Shown here: in pieces, positions 51,140-58,436 of the stretch
Numbering within the stretch: the stretch's first letter is position 1
How the letters are laid out: each line of letters opens with the position of its first letter
Assembly: GCA_002407045.1 (NCBI GenBank)
Contig: DHKB01000070.1
Location: 1 to 58,436 of the forward strand
Reading direction: 5' to 3'
Length of the DNA: 58,436 nt
DNA from: Candidatus Bruticola papionis
Lineage (GTDB): Bacteria; Vulcanimicrobiota; Xenobia; Xenobiales; Xenobiaceae
Notes under the pieces: generated by a model
Seen by the model: only the letters and a program-made list of their open reading frames with translations
What the model was told of the DNA's origin: nothing
Database searches by the model: none
Translations under genes and position numbers: made by a program

Positions 51140-51263
51140 TAAGCGAACTGCCAGTCTGTTTCCTCTCTAATTGAATCGACTGCCGTTCGCTTATGCTGTC
51201 GGCTTAGTTCTAAAGTATACCGGAGCCAAGCTAAGAGCGCACCCTTTTTGCTTGTCTCCGGTA
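51140..51263. repeat. two consecutive inverted repeats between nadE and the zincin gene
   Basis: The first stem is TAAGCGAAC/GTTCGCTTA (51140-51148, 51185-51193) with a second helix CAGTC/GACTG inside. The second is TACCGGAG-CAAGC/GCTTG-CTCCGGTA (51218-51231, 51250-51263) with one mismatch. They fill the space after the nadE stop and before the zincin start on the same strand. Either could end nadE transcription, though T-runs are poor. Confidence 0.65.
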
Positions 51264-51287
51264 AGCTCTACTTTAGGCCGATAGTAT

Positions 51288-52937
51288 TTAAAGAGCGCGA
51301 ATACCTTTAGTGATGGGCATATGACGATCCAAGCCCAAAAGCATAGGCGACAACTTTAAACCGATAGGTCCTTGCTGACGTTTGAATTCACTGCGCTCTA
51401 CTAGACGGACCACTTTTTCTACCATAGCTTCGTCGAAGCCCTCGGCTTTGAGTTCGGCCTTAGTGCGCCCTTCTTCCAGATAGGCTTTCAGCATGGCGTC
51501 GAGAACGTCGTAATCAGGCAAGCTGTCTGAGTCTTTTTGGCCTTCATGCAATTCTGCTGAAGGAGGACGGGTAATGATAAGAGAGGGAATTATCTCTTTA
51601 TCTTTATTAAGGTAGCGGCAGAGAGAGCGAACCTCATTTTTATAAAGATCCATAATAGGAGCAATACCGCCAGCTCCGTCGCCGTATAAAGTAGAGTAGC
51701 CTACCGCTTCTTCGGCTTTATTGCCAGTACATATGGCCAACCAGCCGAACTTATTAGACATGGCCATGACTAAAATGGCACGGATACGAGCTTGAATATT
51801 TTCTTCTGTAATATCAAAACTGCGTCCGGCGAAAGCTGGAGCCAGCAACTCGGTGAAGGCCGCTCTGGGCCCTTCGATAGGCAGCAATTGTAAATCGATA
51901 CCCAAACAGCGACAAAGCTTAGCCCCTTCTTCTTCACTTATGTCGGTGCTGAAACGGCTGGGCATATAAATACCATGCACATGCTCTGAGCCTAAAGTCC
52001 TTACGGCTAAAGCGGCACACAGAGCCGAATCAATACCGCCGGAAATACCCAACACAACGTCAGTAAAACCGTTTTTACGCATATAATCGCCTAAGCCTAA
52101 ACAGATGGCTTCGGCCAATTCGCTTTCTTTGGCCCATTTTTCATCTTCTGAAGGAAGTTGCACAGACTGAGCAACACTCTGGCTATCCAATGTCCAAAGA
52201 TCAATATACTCGTGGAAGCGTGGCGCGTAGTGCAAAAGCTGGCCTTGGTTAGAAATAAGCAAAGAGCCGCCTTCTAAAATGATTTGATCTTGGCCTCCTA
52301 CTAAGTTGGCCTCCAAAACATGTACTCCCAACTCCTGAGCACGCTGTTGCAATAAAGCTACATGTTGTTGCCATTGTCCAGAAACGAAGGGACGAGCGGC
52401 CAAATTGATGGCTAAAATTTGCTTGTCGCTAGAGTGCTTTTCTTGCTGAGCCAAAGAAGCGAATTCTTCGTCCAAAATTTCATCGTCTATGGAGACGATA
52501 ACTTTATAATCTTCGCAAGTAATTGCAGATGCCGTTACAGAACCGTTGTTGAAGTAGTCGGAGGCCGCAAACCAAGAATGGTCGTGTAAAGCTGAAGCTT
52601 GTAAAGGAATAATTTCAGCTTTTTCGTTGTGGGAAAGCAAAACGGCTCCGTTATAAAGCGTCTCCTCTCCATCTTCTTGGCTGACAACCGGAGAACCAAC
52701 AATAGCTTTGAGCCCTTGGCAAGCTTCAGCTATAGTTTGCCAAGCTTGGCTAATGGCAGCGGTAAAAGCACGATTGCGAAGTAAATCGTGAGGAGGATAA
52801 CCGGTAAGTGCCATTTGAGGGAAAACAACCAGCGAAGCTTGAGCTTCTTTGGCTTGCTCGATGGCTTTAATAATAAGGCGGCTGTTCTTTTCGATGTCGC
52901 CGACAGTAGGATTTATCTGTGCTATAAACAGTTTCAT
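51288..52937 (-). CDS. nadE: NAD+ synthetase with altered glutaminase domain
   Basis: Amidates nicotinate adenine dinucleotide to NAD. The C-terminal synthetase domain (~280-549) is intact: GISGGIDSALC (ATP loop), TGNKAEEAVGYSTLYGD and the SAELHEGQKDSDSLPDYD segment. The N-terminal ~260 residues are the nitrilase-type glutaminase, yet VVFPQMALTGYPP has Gln41 where the catalytic Glu belongs. The Lys of the RKxxLPNY segment aligns with Ala114. Only Cys141 (ITCEDY) remains. It may therefore rely on free ammonia. GAAAGG-like ribosome site upstream. With pncB it forms the nicotinate-to-NAD route. Confidence 0.92.
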   Translation of the reverse strand: MKLFIAQINPTVGDIEKNSRLIIKAIEQAKEAQASLVVFPQMALTGYPPHDLLRNRAFTAAISQAWQTIAEACQGLKAIVGSPVVSQEDGEETLYNGAVLLSHNEKAEIIPLQASALHDHSWFAASDYFNNGSVTASAITCEDYKVIVSIDDEILDEEFASLAQQEKHSSDKQILAINLAARPFVSGQWQQHVALLQQRAQELGVHVLEANLVGGQDQIILEGGSLLISNQGQLLHYAPRFHEYIDLWTLDSQSVAQSVQLPSEDEKWAKESELAEAICLGLGDYMRKNGFTDVVLGISGGIDSALCAALAVRTLGSEHVHGIYMPSRFSTDISEEEGAKLCRCLGIDLQLLPIEGPRAAFTELLAPAFAGRSFDITEENIQARIRAILVMAMSNKFGWLAICTGNKAEEAVGYSTLYGDGAGGIAPIMDLYKNEVRSLCRYLNKDKEIIPSLIITRPPSAELHEGQKDSDSLPDYDVLDAMLKAYLEEGRTKAELKAEGFDEAMVEKVVRLVERSEFKRQQGPIGLKLSPMLLGLDRHMPITKGIRAL

Positions 52938-52998
52938 AGTAGGCTAATAGCCTTTCTAGCTAGTTAAGTAGCGATACTTTGAGATTATAACGTAAATA

Positions 52999-53027
52999 AA
53001 GCCCCCGACTTTAAGGGGCGAGGGCTT
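52999..53027 (-). terminator. terminator of the secreted orphan gene
   Basis: On the - strand, AAGCCC-CG/CG-GGGCTT is followed by TATTTACG, 15 bases past the stop of the 319-residue gene and before nadE. The T-run is short. Confidence 0.65.
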
Positions 53028-53042
53028 AGGGTTAAAAAAAAG

Positions 53043-54002
53043 TTATTTCTTAGCTTTTTGCAAACGGGGAAGAGGACGGAATACTACATCGAAAGCTTCG
53101 TCATCGGTACCAATGCATAAGTCGGAGTTTTCACCGAAGTAGCTGCAAAGAGATTCTACCTTTAAGCCGTTTATACGATAATTTTGTACTGGCTTTTTGA
53201 GCATAGAAAGCTTGTAGCCTTTATCCTTAATTTCTACAGTTCCAACTTCGCAAATAACTGAATCAAACGGGCCCAGATCGCCTTCGTCGGTAGTTCCCAC
53301 GCTGAGAATGCGGAATTTATTTTCTCCATTAGGTTGCAAATTTAAGTCTGAACAACTGCGACCACCGTTGAGGAAATTGCGCAAATCGATATTCTTGCGC
53401 TCTAATTCTACGAGTTTATTGTTCTCTAAACGGGTTATGACCAATTGACCGGCATGACTGGAGTCACCACGCAAGCCCAACAGAATGTAAGTATTTTGTT
53501 GGCCGTCTTGCAAAGCGGCACAGCCTTCTATTTGCAAATGATCAGGAGTCATACCATCATTAGGCATGGGAAATGGATTAAAAACATCGACCACTCTAGC
53601 AATCCACCCAGAATAAGGGTCGTGGCTCACTTCAATTTCGAAAGCTCGTCCAGAACCGCCTTTCCAATAGCCACTTTCAAAAGCGTAAAAATGGTAAGGA
53701 CGACCTGGCACCTGGCATATAGCTTCTAAGTCGCTAGCTTTTTGAGTTGAAGAATCGCCCTTTATATCCCAGGCAGATACTTCGATAGGTAAAAATTGGG
53801 CGCCTTTCTTATCTTTTACTTGAAGGATGTGCAAGCGAGGCTTGTCTGATTTTGCTTTGACATCTGAAACCGTTATGATGGCGTTCTGGTTTAAATTGGT
53901 CATGCCGCTAATGTCGGCGGGATCGGCCAGAGCCGGAACTGCCAAACCTAAAGCCAAAGCCGTACTGCACAGAGCAAGGGAAAATTTTGATGCTATAGAC
54001 AC
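53043..54002 (-). CDS. secreted orphan, beta-rich
   Basis: A 319-residue protein with a classical signal peptide (about 1-26, cleavage after ALA). No family recognised. The mature part is mostly beta strand with repeated phrases such as VITRLENNKLVELE and FRILSVGTTDEGD, which could form a propeller-like fold. Six Cys suggest disulfides in the periplasm. GTG start with GAGAGG nine bases upstream. It is divergent from the polymerase gene across 242 bases with no recognised gene, and upstream of nadE with a terminator between. Confidence 0.65.
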   Translation of the reverse strand: MSIASKFSLALCSTALALGLAVPALADPADISGMTNLNQNAIITVSDVKAKSDKPRLHILQVKDKKGAQFLPIEVSAWDIKGDSSTQKASDLEAICQVPGRPYHFYAFESGYWKGGSGRAFEIEVSHDPYSGWIARVVDVFNPFPMPNDGMTPDHLQIEGCAALQDGQQNTYILLGLRGDSSHAGQLVITRLENNKLVELERKNIDLRNFLNGGRSCSDLNLQPNGENKFRILSVGTTDEGDLGPFDSVICEVGTVEIKDKGYKLSMLKKPVQNYRINGLKVESLCSYFGENSDLCIGTDDEAFDVVFRPLPRLQKAKK

Positions 54003-54244
54003 GGTATCGTACCTCTCTTTTTATCGATATTCTTGGGACTGTAGAGCGCACATTGTGCCAAAAGTCGCAAAATCGACATAAAGTTCAGTCTAAAATTGTT
54101 TTAAACCAGACGGAGGGAGTGCGCGTCCTTCTCCGCAAATAACCATGCATTATTCTTACTAGGCAATTTTTTCCCCTTCGCTGGTTTTTTCTGCTTTAGA
54201 GCGGAATTTTTGGAATAAAAATAAATTGGAGCAAATAGTACAAA

Positions 54245-56620
54245 ATGGAAACTGACAATATAAATATTTCGCTGGCCGACGTGCTCGATAATGATTGCTG
54301 TCCAGAGCTTTTAGGAGCGAATCCGCGTCTGCGTGTAGTTGGAGTAGCTGTAAATTACGATAAAGTATATATATGGCAGCGTCTAGCTACCGACGAAGCA
54401 AAGGCTGAGCATGGCGCTAATCCGGTTCAGTTAAATGTAGAAAAATTCCGCCCTTATTTCTGGGTGCATCATACTAAGTTGAATGAAGTAATGGCGCATG
54501 ATGAAGAATGTACTTACGAAAGTAAACAATTGAGCGGAACTGGGTTCTTTAACAGTACTGTTTCAGCTAACAATATTGAAGAATTAGCTACCTTAAATAA
54601 AGAAATCACCTCTATATATAAAATGGCCAAAAAAGAAGATTTCGGCACTTCTTACTTTTGCGAACACAGCGCTTTGCAACTTTACAATAATGATTTGGTA
54701 AATTTGTACCTCACTAAAGCCGGATTCTGTCTTTTCAATGGTCTAAATTTTAAAGAAATTTTGCGTTTGGGTTTGACGGTATTTACGTCTTGTGGCAACG
54801 GAGAAAATTTGCATGGTTGCATCGAAGAAAGTATCGGTTGTCTTTATATGCACCTTTCCGATGGTCGAGAAAAAGTGCTTTGTTTGGATGATTATGAGGG
54901 CGACGAAGCTAAGTTGCTTCAAGATTTTGTGCAAAATGTACAAAATTGGGATCCTGATATTATTGAAGGCCATTTTTTATATGATGATATTTTGCCTTAT
55001 TTGCAAGCTAGAGCCAAAGCCGTCAAGGTAAAATTGCTGCTGGGGCGTGAATTTATTCAGGCGGGCAAAAAACGCAGTGTACCTAAAGATGTTTGCTTAG
55101 AGCCCAAAGGGCGCAAAACCTATACTACTATTGCTAACAAACGCTACGACTATATTTATTGGGACTTGTGGGGACGTGAATTAGTCGATACTTTGATGTT
55201 GGCTCGTTTGCGTGATGTCACGTTCCGTGAATTGGAAACTTTTTCGCTGGAAGAAACGGCGCAATCGCTTGGAACCATGGGAGAAGAAGAGCCAACTTTC
55301 GCTTCAGAAAAGGAAAAAGCTGAATTTTATGGCCATTTGCTGGAAAAAGTTAGCGAAGCTTTACTTTATCCTTTCTATGTTCAAGCGCAATTTTTCCCTT
55401 ATTCATTGCAAAATACTATTTTGCGCGGTACGGCCACCAAAATTAACAGTTTGTTCTTGCGCTATTATTTAAGTAATTCGGTCAGTATTCCGGATAAGCC
55501 ACAAGTAGCCGAATATATGGGCGCTTCTGCAGGTCAAGAAGTGGAAGGTATTGTCCATGATATTTATCACTGTGATGTGCAATCGCTTTATCCCTCGATT
55601 ATGCTCAGTTATAATTTAGGGCCTCAGGCTGACGAACTTGGCCTTTTTCTCAATTTATTGGCTAAATTGCGCAATTTCCGCCTCAAAGCTAAAGCTCTTA
55701 TGCGCCAAGCTCAGAAAGAGGTCGTGCAAAATGTGGAAAAAGTACGCTTTTATGATGCCTTACAGAGCACGTTCAAGATTTTAATCAATTCCTTTTATGG
55801 CTATTTGGGCTTTTCTCAGGGCAATTTCGCCGACTTCGCCAAAGCTTCTGAGGTGACAGCCAAGGGTAGAGAAATTTTAGCTACTATTATTTCCAAATTA
55901 AAAGAGCTGGGCTGCCGTGTTGTAGAGTACGATACCGATGGTGTCTATTTCCAGGCCGCTCCCGAATCTGAAGAAACACCAGAAGTTTATGGCCATAAAA
56001 TATCTGAAGCTGTCAATAGTATTTTGCCTTCTGGAGTTGGGGTAGAGCTTGATGGTTTCTATCCATCTATGTATTCTCACACTACAAAAAATTACGTGCT
56101 TCTTGATGAAAATGGCAATTTGACTTTCAGTGGCGCCACTTTCCGTTCTCGCTCTCGCGAGCCTTATTTGCGTTTGGCTTTGCAGCGCATTGCCTCTTTA
56201 GTGTTGCAAGGACGCCCGGCGGAAGCGGCGGCCTATGTTGCGCAGCTTAAAGAGGATATTCTCCAACATAATATCCCTATAACTTTGCTGGCCAAAACTG
56301 AGATCTTGAACGATTCTTTGGAAAATTACAGCAAAAAAATTGAAAAGAGCAGTCGCAACCGTGCCGCCGCCTATGAAGTCGCTCTTAAATCAGAACATAC
56401 TTACGCTGCTGGTAAAGCGGTGCGCTATTACATTACTGGCAATAAGAAGAGCGTGCGTATTTTTGAAAATGCTAAAGAACTGAGCTTATACGATACGGCC
56501 GCGCCAGACGAAAACAGCGCCTATTACGTTGGCAAATTGGAAGCTCTGTTGGAACAATTCCCACTTTTAGTGCCTGCTGAAGCTTTGCCAGTAAAGAAGA
56601 GTCGCAGCTCTAAAAAATAA
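54245..56620 (+). CDS. short family-B DNA polymerase with erased exonuclease site
   Basis: A 791-residue PolB. The polymerase motifs are complete: A, CDVQSLYPSIM (Asp444); B, KILINSFYGYLG (Lys511); C, YDTDGVYF (Asp563 and Asp565, with Gly where DTDS is usual). It resembles a bacterial ~780-residue PolB group distinct from E. coli PolII. In the exonuclease region the folds are traceable but the acids are gone: Exo I reads LTVFTSC (Thr178, Phe180 for Asp, Glu), Exo II GHFLYDDILPYL (Phe244 for Asn, Ile249 for Asp), and no YxxxD is seen at Exo III. A proofreading-free, perhaps error-prone or repair polymerase is inferred. Confidence 0.88.
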   Translation: METDNINISLADVLDNDCCPELLGANPRLRVVGVAVNYDKVYIWQRLATDEAKAEHGANPVQLNVEKFRPYFWVHHTKLNEVMAHDEECTYESKQLSGTGFFNSTVSANNIEELATLNKEITSIYKMAKKEDFGTSYFCEHSALQLYNNDLVNLYLTKAGFCLFNGLNFKEILRLGLTVFTSCGNGENLHGCIEESIGCLYMHLSDGREKVLCLDDYEGDEAKLLQDFVQNVQNWDPDIIEGHFLYDDILPYLQARAKAVKVKLLLGREFIQAGKKRSVPKDVCLEPKGRKTYTTIANKRYDYIYWDLWGRELVDTLMLARLRDVTFRELETFSLEETAQSLGTMGEEEPTFASEKEKAEFYGHLLEKVSEALLYPFYVQAQFFPYSLQNTILRGTATKINSLFLRYYLSNSVSIPDKPQVAEYMGASAGQEVEGIVHDIYHCDVQSLYPSIMLSYNLGPQADELGLFLNLLAKLRNFRLKAKALMRQAQKEVVQNVEKVRFYDALQSTFKILINSFYGYLGFSQGNFADFAKASEVTAKGREILATIISKLKELGCRVVEYDTDGVYFQAAPESEETPEVYGHKISEAVNSILPSGVGVELDGFYPSMYSHTTKNYVLLDENGNLTFSGATFRSRSREPYLRLALQRIASLVLQGRPAEAAAYVAQLKEDILQHNIPITLLAKTEILNDSLENYSKKIEKSSRNRAAAYEVALKSEHTYAAGKAVRYYITGNKKSVRIFENAKELSLYDTAAPDENSAYYVGKLEALLEQFPLLVPAEALPVKKSRSSKK

Positions 56621-56752
56621 ACTGTTCAGCTTAGGAGCTTTTAGCGCGGCTATGTCGAAAGGCGGCAGGCCGCCTGAGGGTGCTGTTGCTTTTGCGCATT
56701 CAAGTAGTCCCGGGCAGTACTGCTTAATCAACAATTTATGAGGAGTGACAAA

Positions 56753-58300
56753 ATGGGCCAAGCCTACGAACAACTTTTAAAAAAGATCAAAGAAATTACT
56801 TGTTTAAACGAAATTTTGGAACTTCTGACCTGGGATTTAGAGACTGGTATGCCCATTGGAGCTGACGAAGCCCGCGCCGATCAGATGGGAGTCGTTTCTG
56901 AATTGTCTCATCGCCTTTCTACTTCGGAAGAATATTTACAGCTTATTAAAGCTTCCGAAGAAGAACTGGCCGAAGAGAAAAAGTCCGGCCTTAAAGTCCA
57001 GTCTTCTTCTCCTTACGATTTGCACAATTTGGATGTTAAAGCTGATTTACTGCGCAAAGTTAGACGTGACGCTGATAACAATTCCAAAGTGCCAGCTTCT
57101 ATCGCTTCTGCTTTAACTGCTGCTTGCTCCAAAGCTCAAAGCGTTTGGATGAAAGCTCGTCAAAATAACGATTTCGCCTCTTTTCGCGAGCCCTTGGAAC
57201 GCGTTGTCGAGCTTTGCCGCGCCAAGGCTGAAGCTTTGGGCTACAAAGAACACATCTATGACGCTTTGCTTAATGTTTACGAACCTGGTTTAACTACCGC
57301 TCAAGTTAGTAAAGTTTTTGGAGAGTTGCGCGGCCATTTGGTAAATTTGGTCAGTCGCATAGCCAAAGCTAAACAGCCTCAATTGCGCGTAATCAATAAG
57401 ATTTATCCTATAGAATTACAGCGCCGTTTTTGCCATCGTCTTATGAGCGATATGGGCTATGACTGGACACGCGGCAAAGTAGATGATGTAATCCATCCTT
57501 TCTGCTGCTCATTTTCTACTAGAGATGTGCGTGTAACTAACAATTTTAGTGAACAAGCTGTCACAAAAGCTATGTTTACGGCTTTACACGAAACTGGCCA
57601 CGCTCTTTACGAGCAAGGTTCTCCTAGTGAGTGGACTCACACTCCTTTGGAAGGCGGCGCCAGCATGGCCGTTCATGAGAGTGAGTCCCGTTTATGGGAA
57701 AATATTATTGGTCGCAGCAAAGCTTTTTGGGAGTTCTACTATCCTGTTTTTAAGTCTTATTTCCCCGCTCAAACTATCGGCGTCGATTTAGAAGAGTTTT
57801 ACAAAGCTATAAACTACGTTACTCCTTCATTTATACGCACTGAAGCCGACGAAGTGACCTACAGTTTGCACATTATGTTGCGCTTTGAATTGGAAAAAGC
57901 GCTTATCGAAGGCTCTTTGAAAGTAAAAGATTTGCCAGAAGCTTGGAATAGCGCTATGTCCGACTATTTAGGTATTGTCCCCGACACTGATACTGAAGGC
58001 TGCTTGCAAGACGTGCACTGGTCGTCAGGTTTGTTTGGTTATTTCCCTGCCTATGCTTTGGGTAACTTGATTGGCGCCCAGACTTGGCAAGCGCTTAAAA
58101 AAGATGTGGGCGATACGGATGAAGTTTTGCGCCACGGTCAGTTGGGAGCTATTCGCAACTGGTTGCATGATCATATTTATGTTTATGGTCAGCGTCTCTA
58201 TCCGAACGAGTTGCTTAAGGCTGCTACCGGAGAAAGCTTACAAGCCGGGCCTTTTGTAAATTATCTGGAAAATAAATATGGCGCTCTCTATAATTTGTAG
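56753..58300 (+). CDS. M32 family metallocarboxypeptidase (carboxypeptidase Taq type)
   Basis: Removes C-terminal residues from peptides in the cytoplasm. Zinc site LHETGHALYEQG with His279, Glu280 and His283; the third ligand Glu lies in MAVHESESRLWEN. Other M32 landmarks are TWDLETGMP near the N-terminus, the FSTRDVR region before the zinc motif, IRTEADEVTYSLHI and GIVPDTDTEGCLQDVHWSSGLFGYFP. ATG 56753 is six bases after GAGGAG; the ATG five codons earlier lies before that site. The 515 residues are standard. Separated from the polymerase gene by ~130 bases. Confidence 0.95.
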   Translation: MGQAYEQLLKKIKEITCLNEILELLTWDLETGMPIGADEARADQMGVVSELSHRLSTSEEYLQLIKASEEELAEEKKSGLKVQSSSPYDLHNLDVKADLLRKVRRDADNNSKVPASIASALTAACSKAQSVWMKARQNNDFASFREPLERVVELCRAKAEALGYKEHIYDALLNVYEPGLTTAQVSKVFGELRGHLVNLVSRIAKAKQPQLRVINKIYPIELQRRFCHRLMSDMGYDWTRGKVDDVIHPFCCSFSTRDVRVTNNFSEQAVTKAMFTALHETGHALYEQGSPSEWTHTPLEGGASMAVHESESRLWENIIGRSKAFWEFYYPVFKSYFPAQTIGVDLEEFYKAINYVTPSFIRTEADEVTYSLHIMLRFELEKALIEGSLKVKDLPEAWNSAMSDYLGIVPDTDTEGCLQDVHWSSGLFGYFPAYALGNLIGAQTWQALKKDVGDTDEVLRHGQLGAIRNWLHDHIYVYGQRLYPNELLKAATGESLQAGPFVNYLENKYGALYNL

Positions 58301-58345
58301 CTTTGAATGCTAGGCGGTGAAACTTAGCTTTAGCTAGTATAAGCG

Positions 58346-58388
58346 GCGCTTTCTTGGCTATTTAGTTAGCCAAGAAAGCGCTTTTTTT
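58346..58388 (+). terminator. rho-independent terminator
   Basis: A perfect 15-base stem GCGCTTTCTTGGCTA/TAGCCAAGAAAGCGC (58346-58360, 58367-58381) is followed by seven T, 45 bases after the carboxypeptidase stop. The last ~50 bases of the window show nothing further. Confidence 0.93.
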
Positions 58389-58436
58389 GTTGAGGAAGCT
58401 TGAGCGCAACTTTATAGTCAGAAAAGTTCTAATGTA

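Overview
The window reads as ordinary chromosome from an uncultured Gram-negative-type bacterium. It is AT-leaning, and ATG, GTG and TTG starts are all used behind purine-rich ribosome binding sites. No rRNA, tRNA, CRISPR array, insertion sequence or phage gene is visible. Isoprenoid precursors come from the MEP pathway (ispG) and DAP comes via dapF. There is a squalene-hopene cyclase, a BamE-like secreted protein, cobamide salvage and a large molybdenum-hydroxylase cluster. I cannot place it taxonomically from sequence alone. The short family-B polymerase, the pilin-like CPDGG/TCTG motif and the hopanoid gene would fit a deep uncultured lineage such as Eremiobacterota/Xenobia; this is a weak inference.

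Layout. 1-1.1 kb: 3'-truncated DUF3300 exported protein (-). 1.35-7.5 kb (+): rluA-type pseudouridine synthase, miaA, dapF and an Xaa-Pro peptidase run close together, followed by a separately led, eukaryote-like tandem phosphofructokinase. 7.6-11.6 kb (-): nicotinate phosphoribosyltransferase, eukaryotic/Bacteroides-type hexokinase, a catalytic-core-less ArgRS-like protein and a TM2 protein. 11.8-14.7 kb: a 970-residue helical-repeat orphan. 15.2-17.5 kb: ispG followed by a DsrEFH/TusDCB-like trio. 17.5-21.2 kb: cobT-cbiR-cobU-cobS, a compact cobamide salvage/remodelling set. 21.2-25 kb: BamE-like protein, THUMP-type RNA methyltransferase, DnaJ-TPR protein and a small orphan resembling a PLP-barrel.

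25-32.8 kb (-): molybdenum hydroxylase cluster with two different Mo enzymes (one fused Fe-S/Mo chain, one three-subunit), a MocA cytidylyltransferase and a MobA-like/ModE fusion as probable regulator. 33-41.7 kb: GNAT, membrane-anchored orphan, HAD hydrolase, malQ, orphan, pepT, orphan. 41.8-44.4 kb: squalene-hopene cyclase and a small membrane protein. 44.5-51.1 kb: Ser/Thr kinase with a dead cyclase-like tail, a 1149-residue exported transglutaminase-like protein that lacks the nucleophile, and a zincin. 51.3-58.4 kb: nadE with a damaged glutaminase site, a secreted orphan, a family-B polymerase with an erased exonuclease site, and an M32 carboxypeptidase.

The strongest theme is enzyme domains kept in full but stripped of catalytic residues: PFK C-half, ArgRS-like, cyclase-like, transglutaminase-like, NadE glutaminase, PolB exonuclease and MobA-like. 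These judgements come from reading motifs by eye and need alignments.
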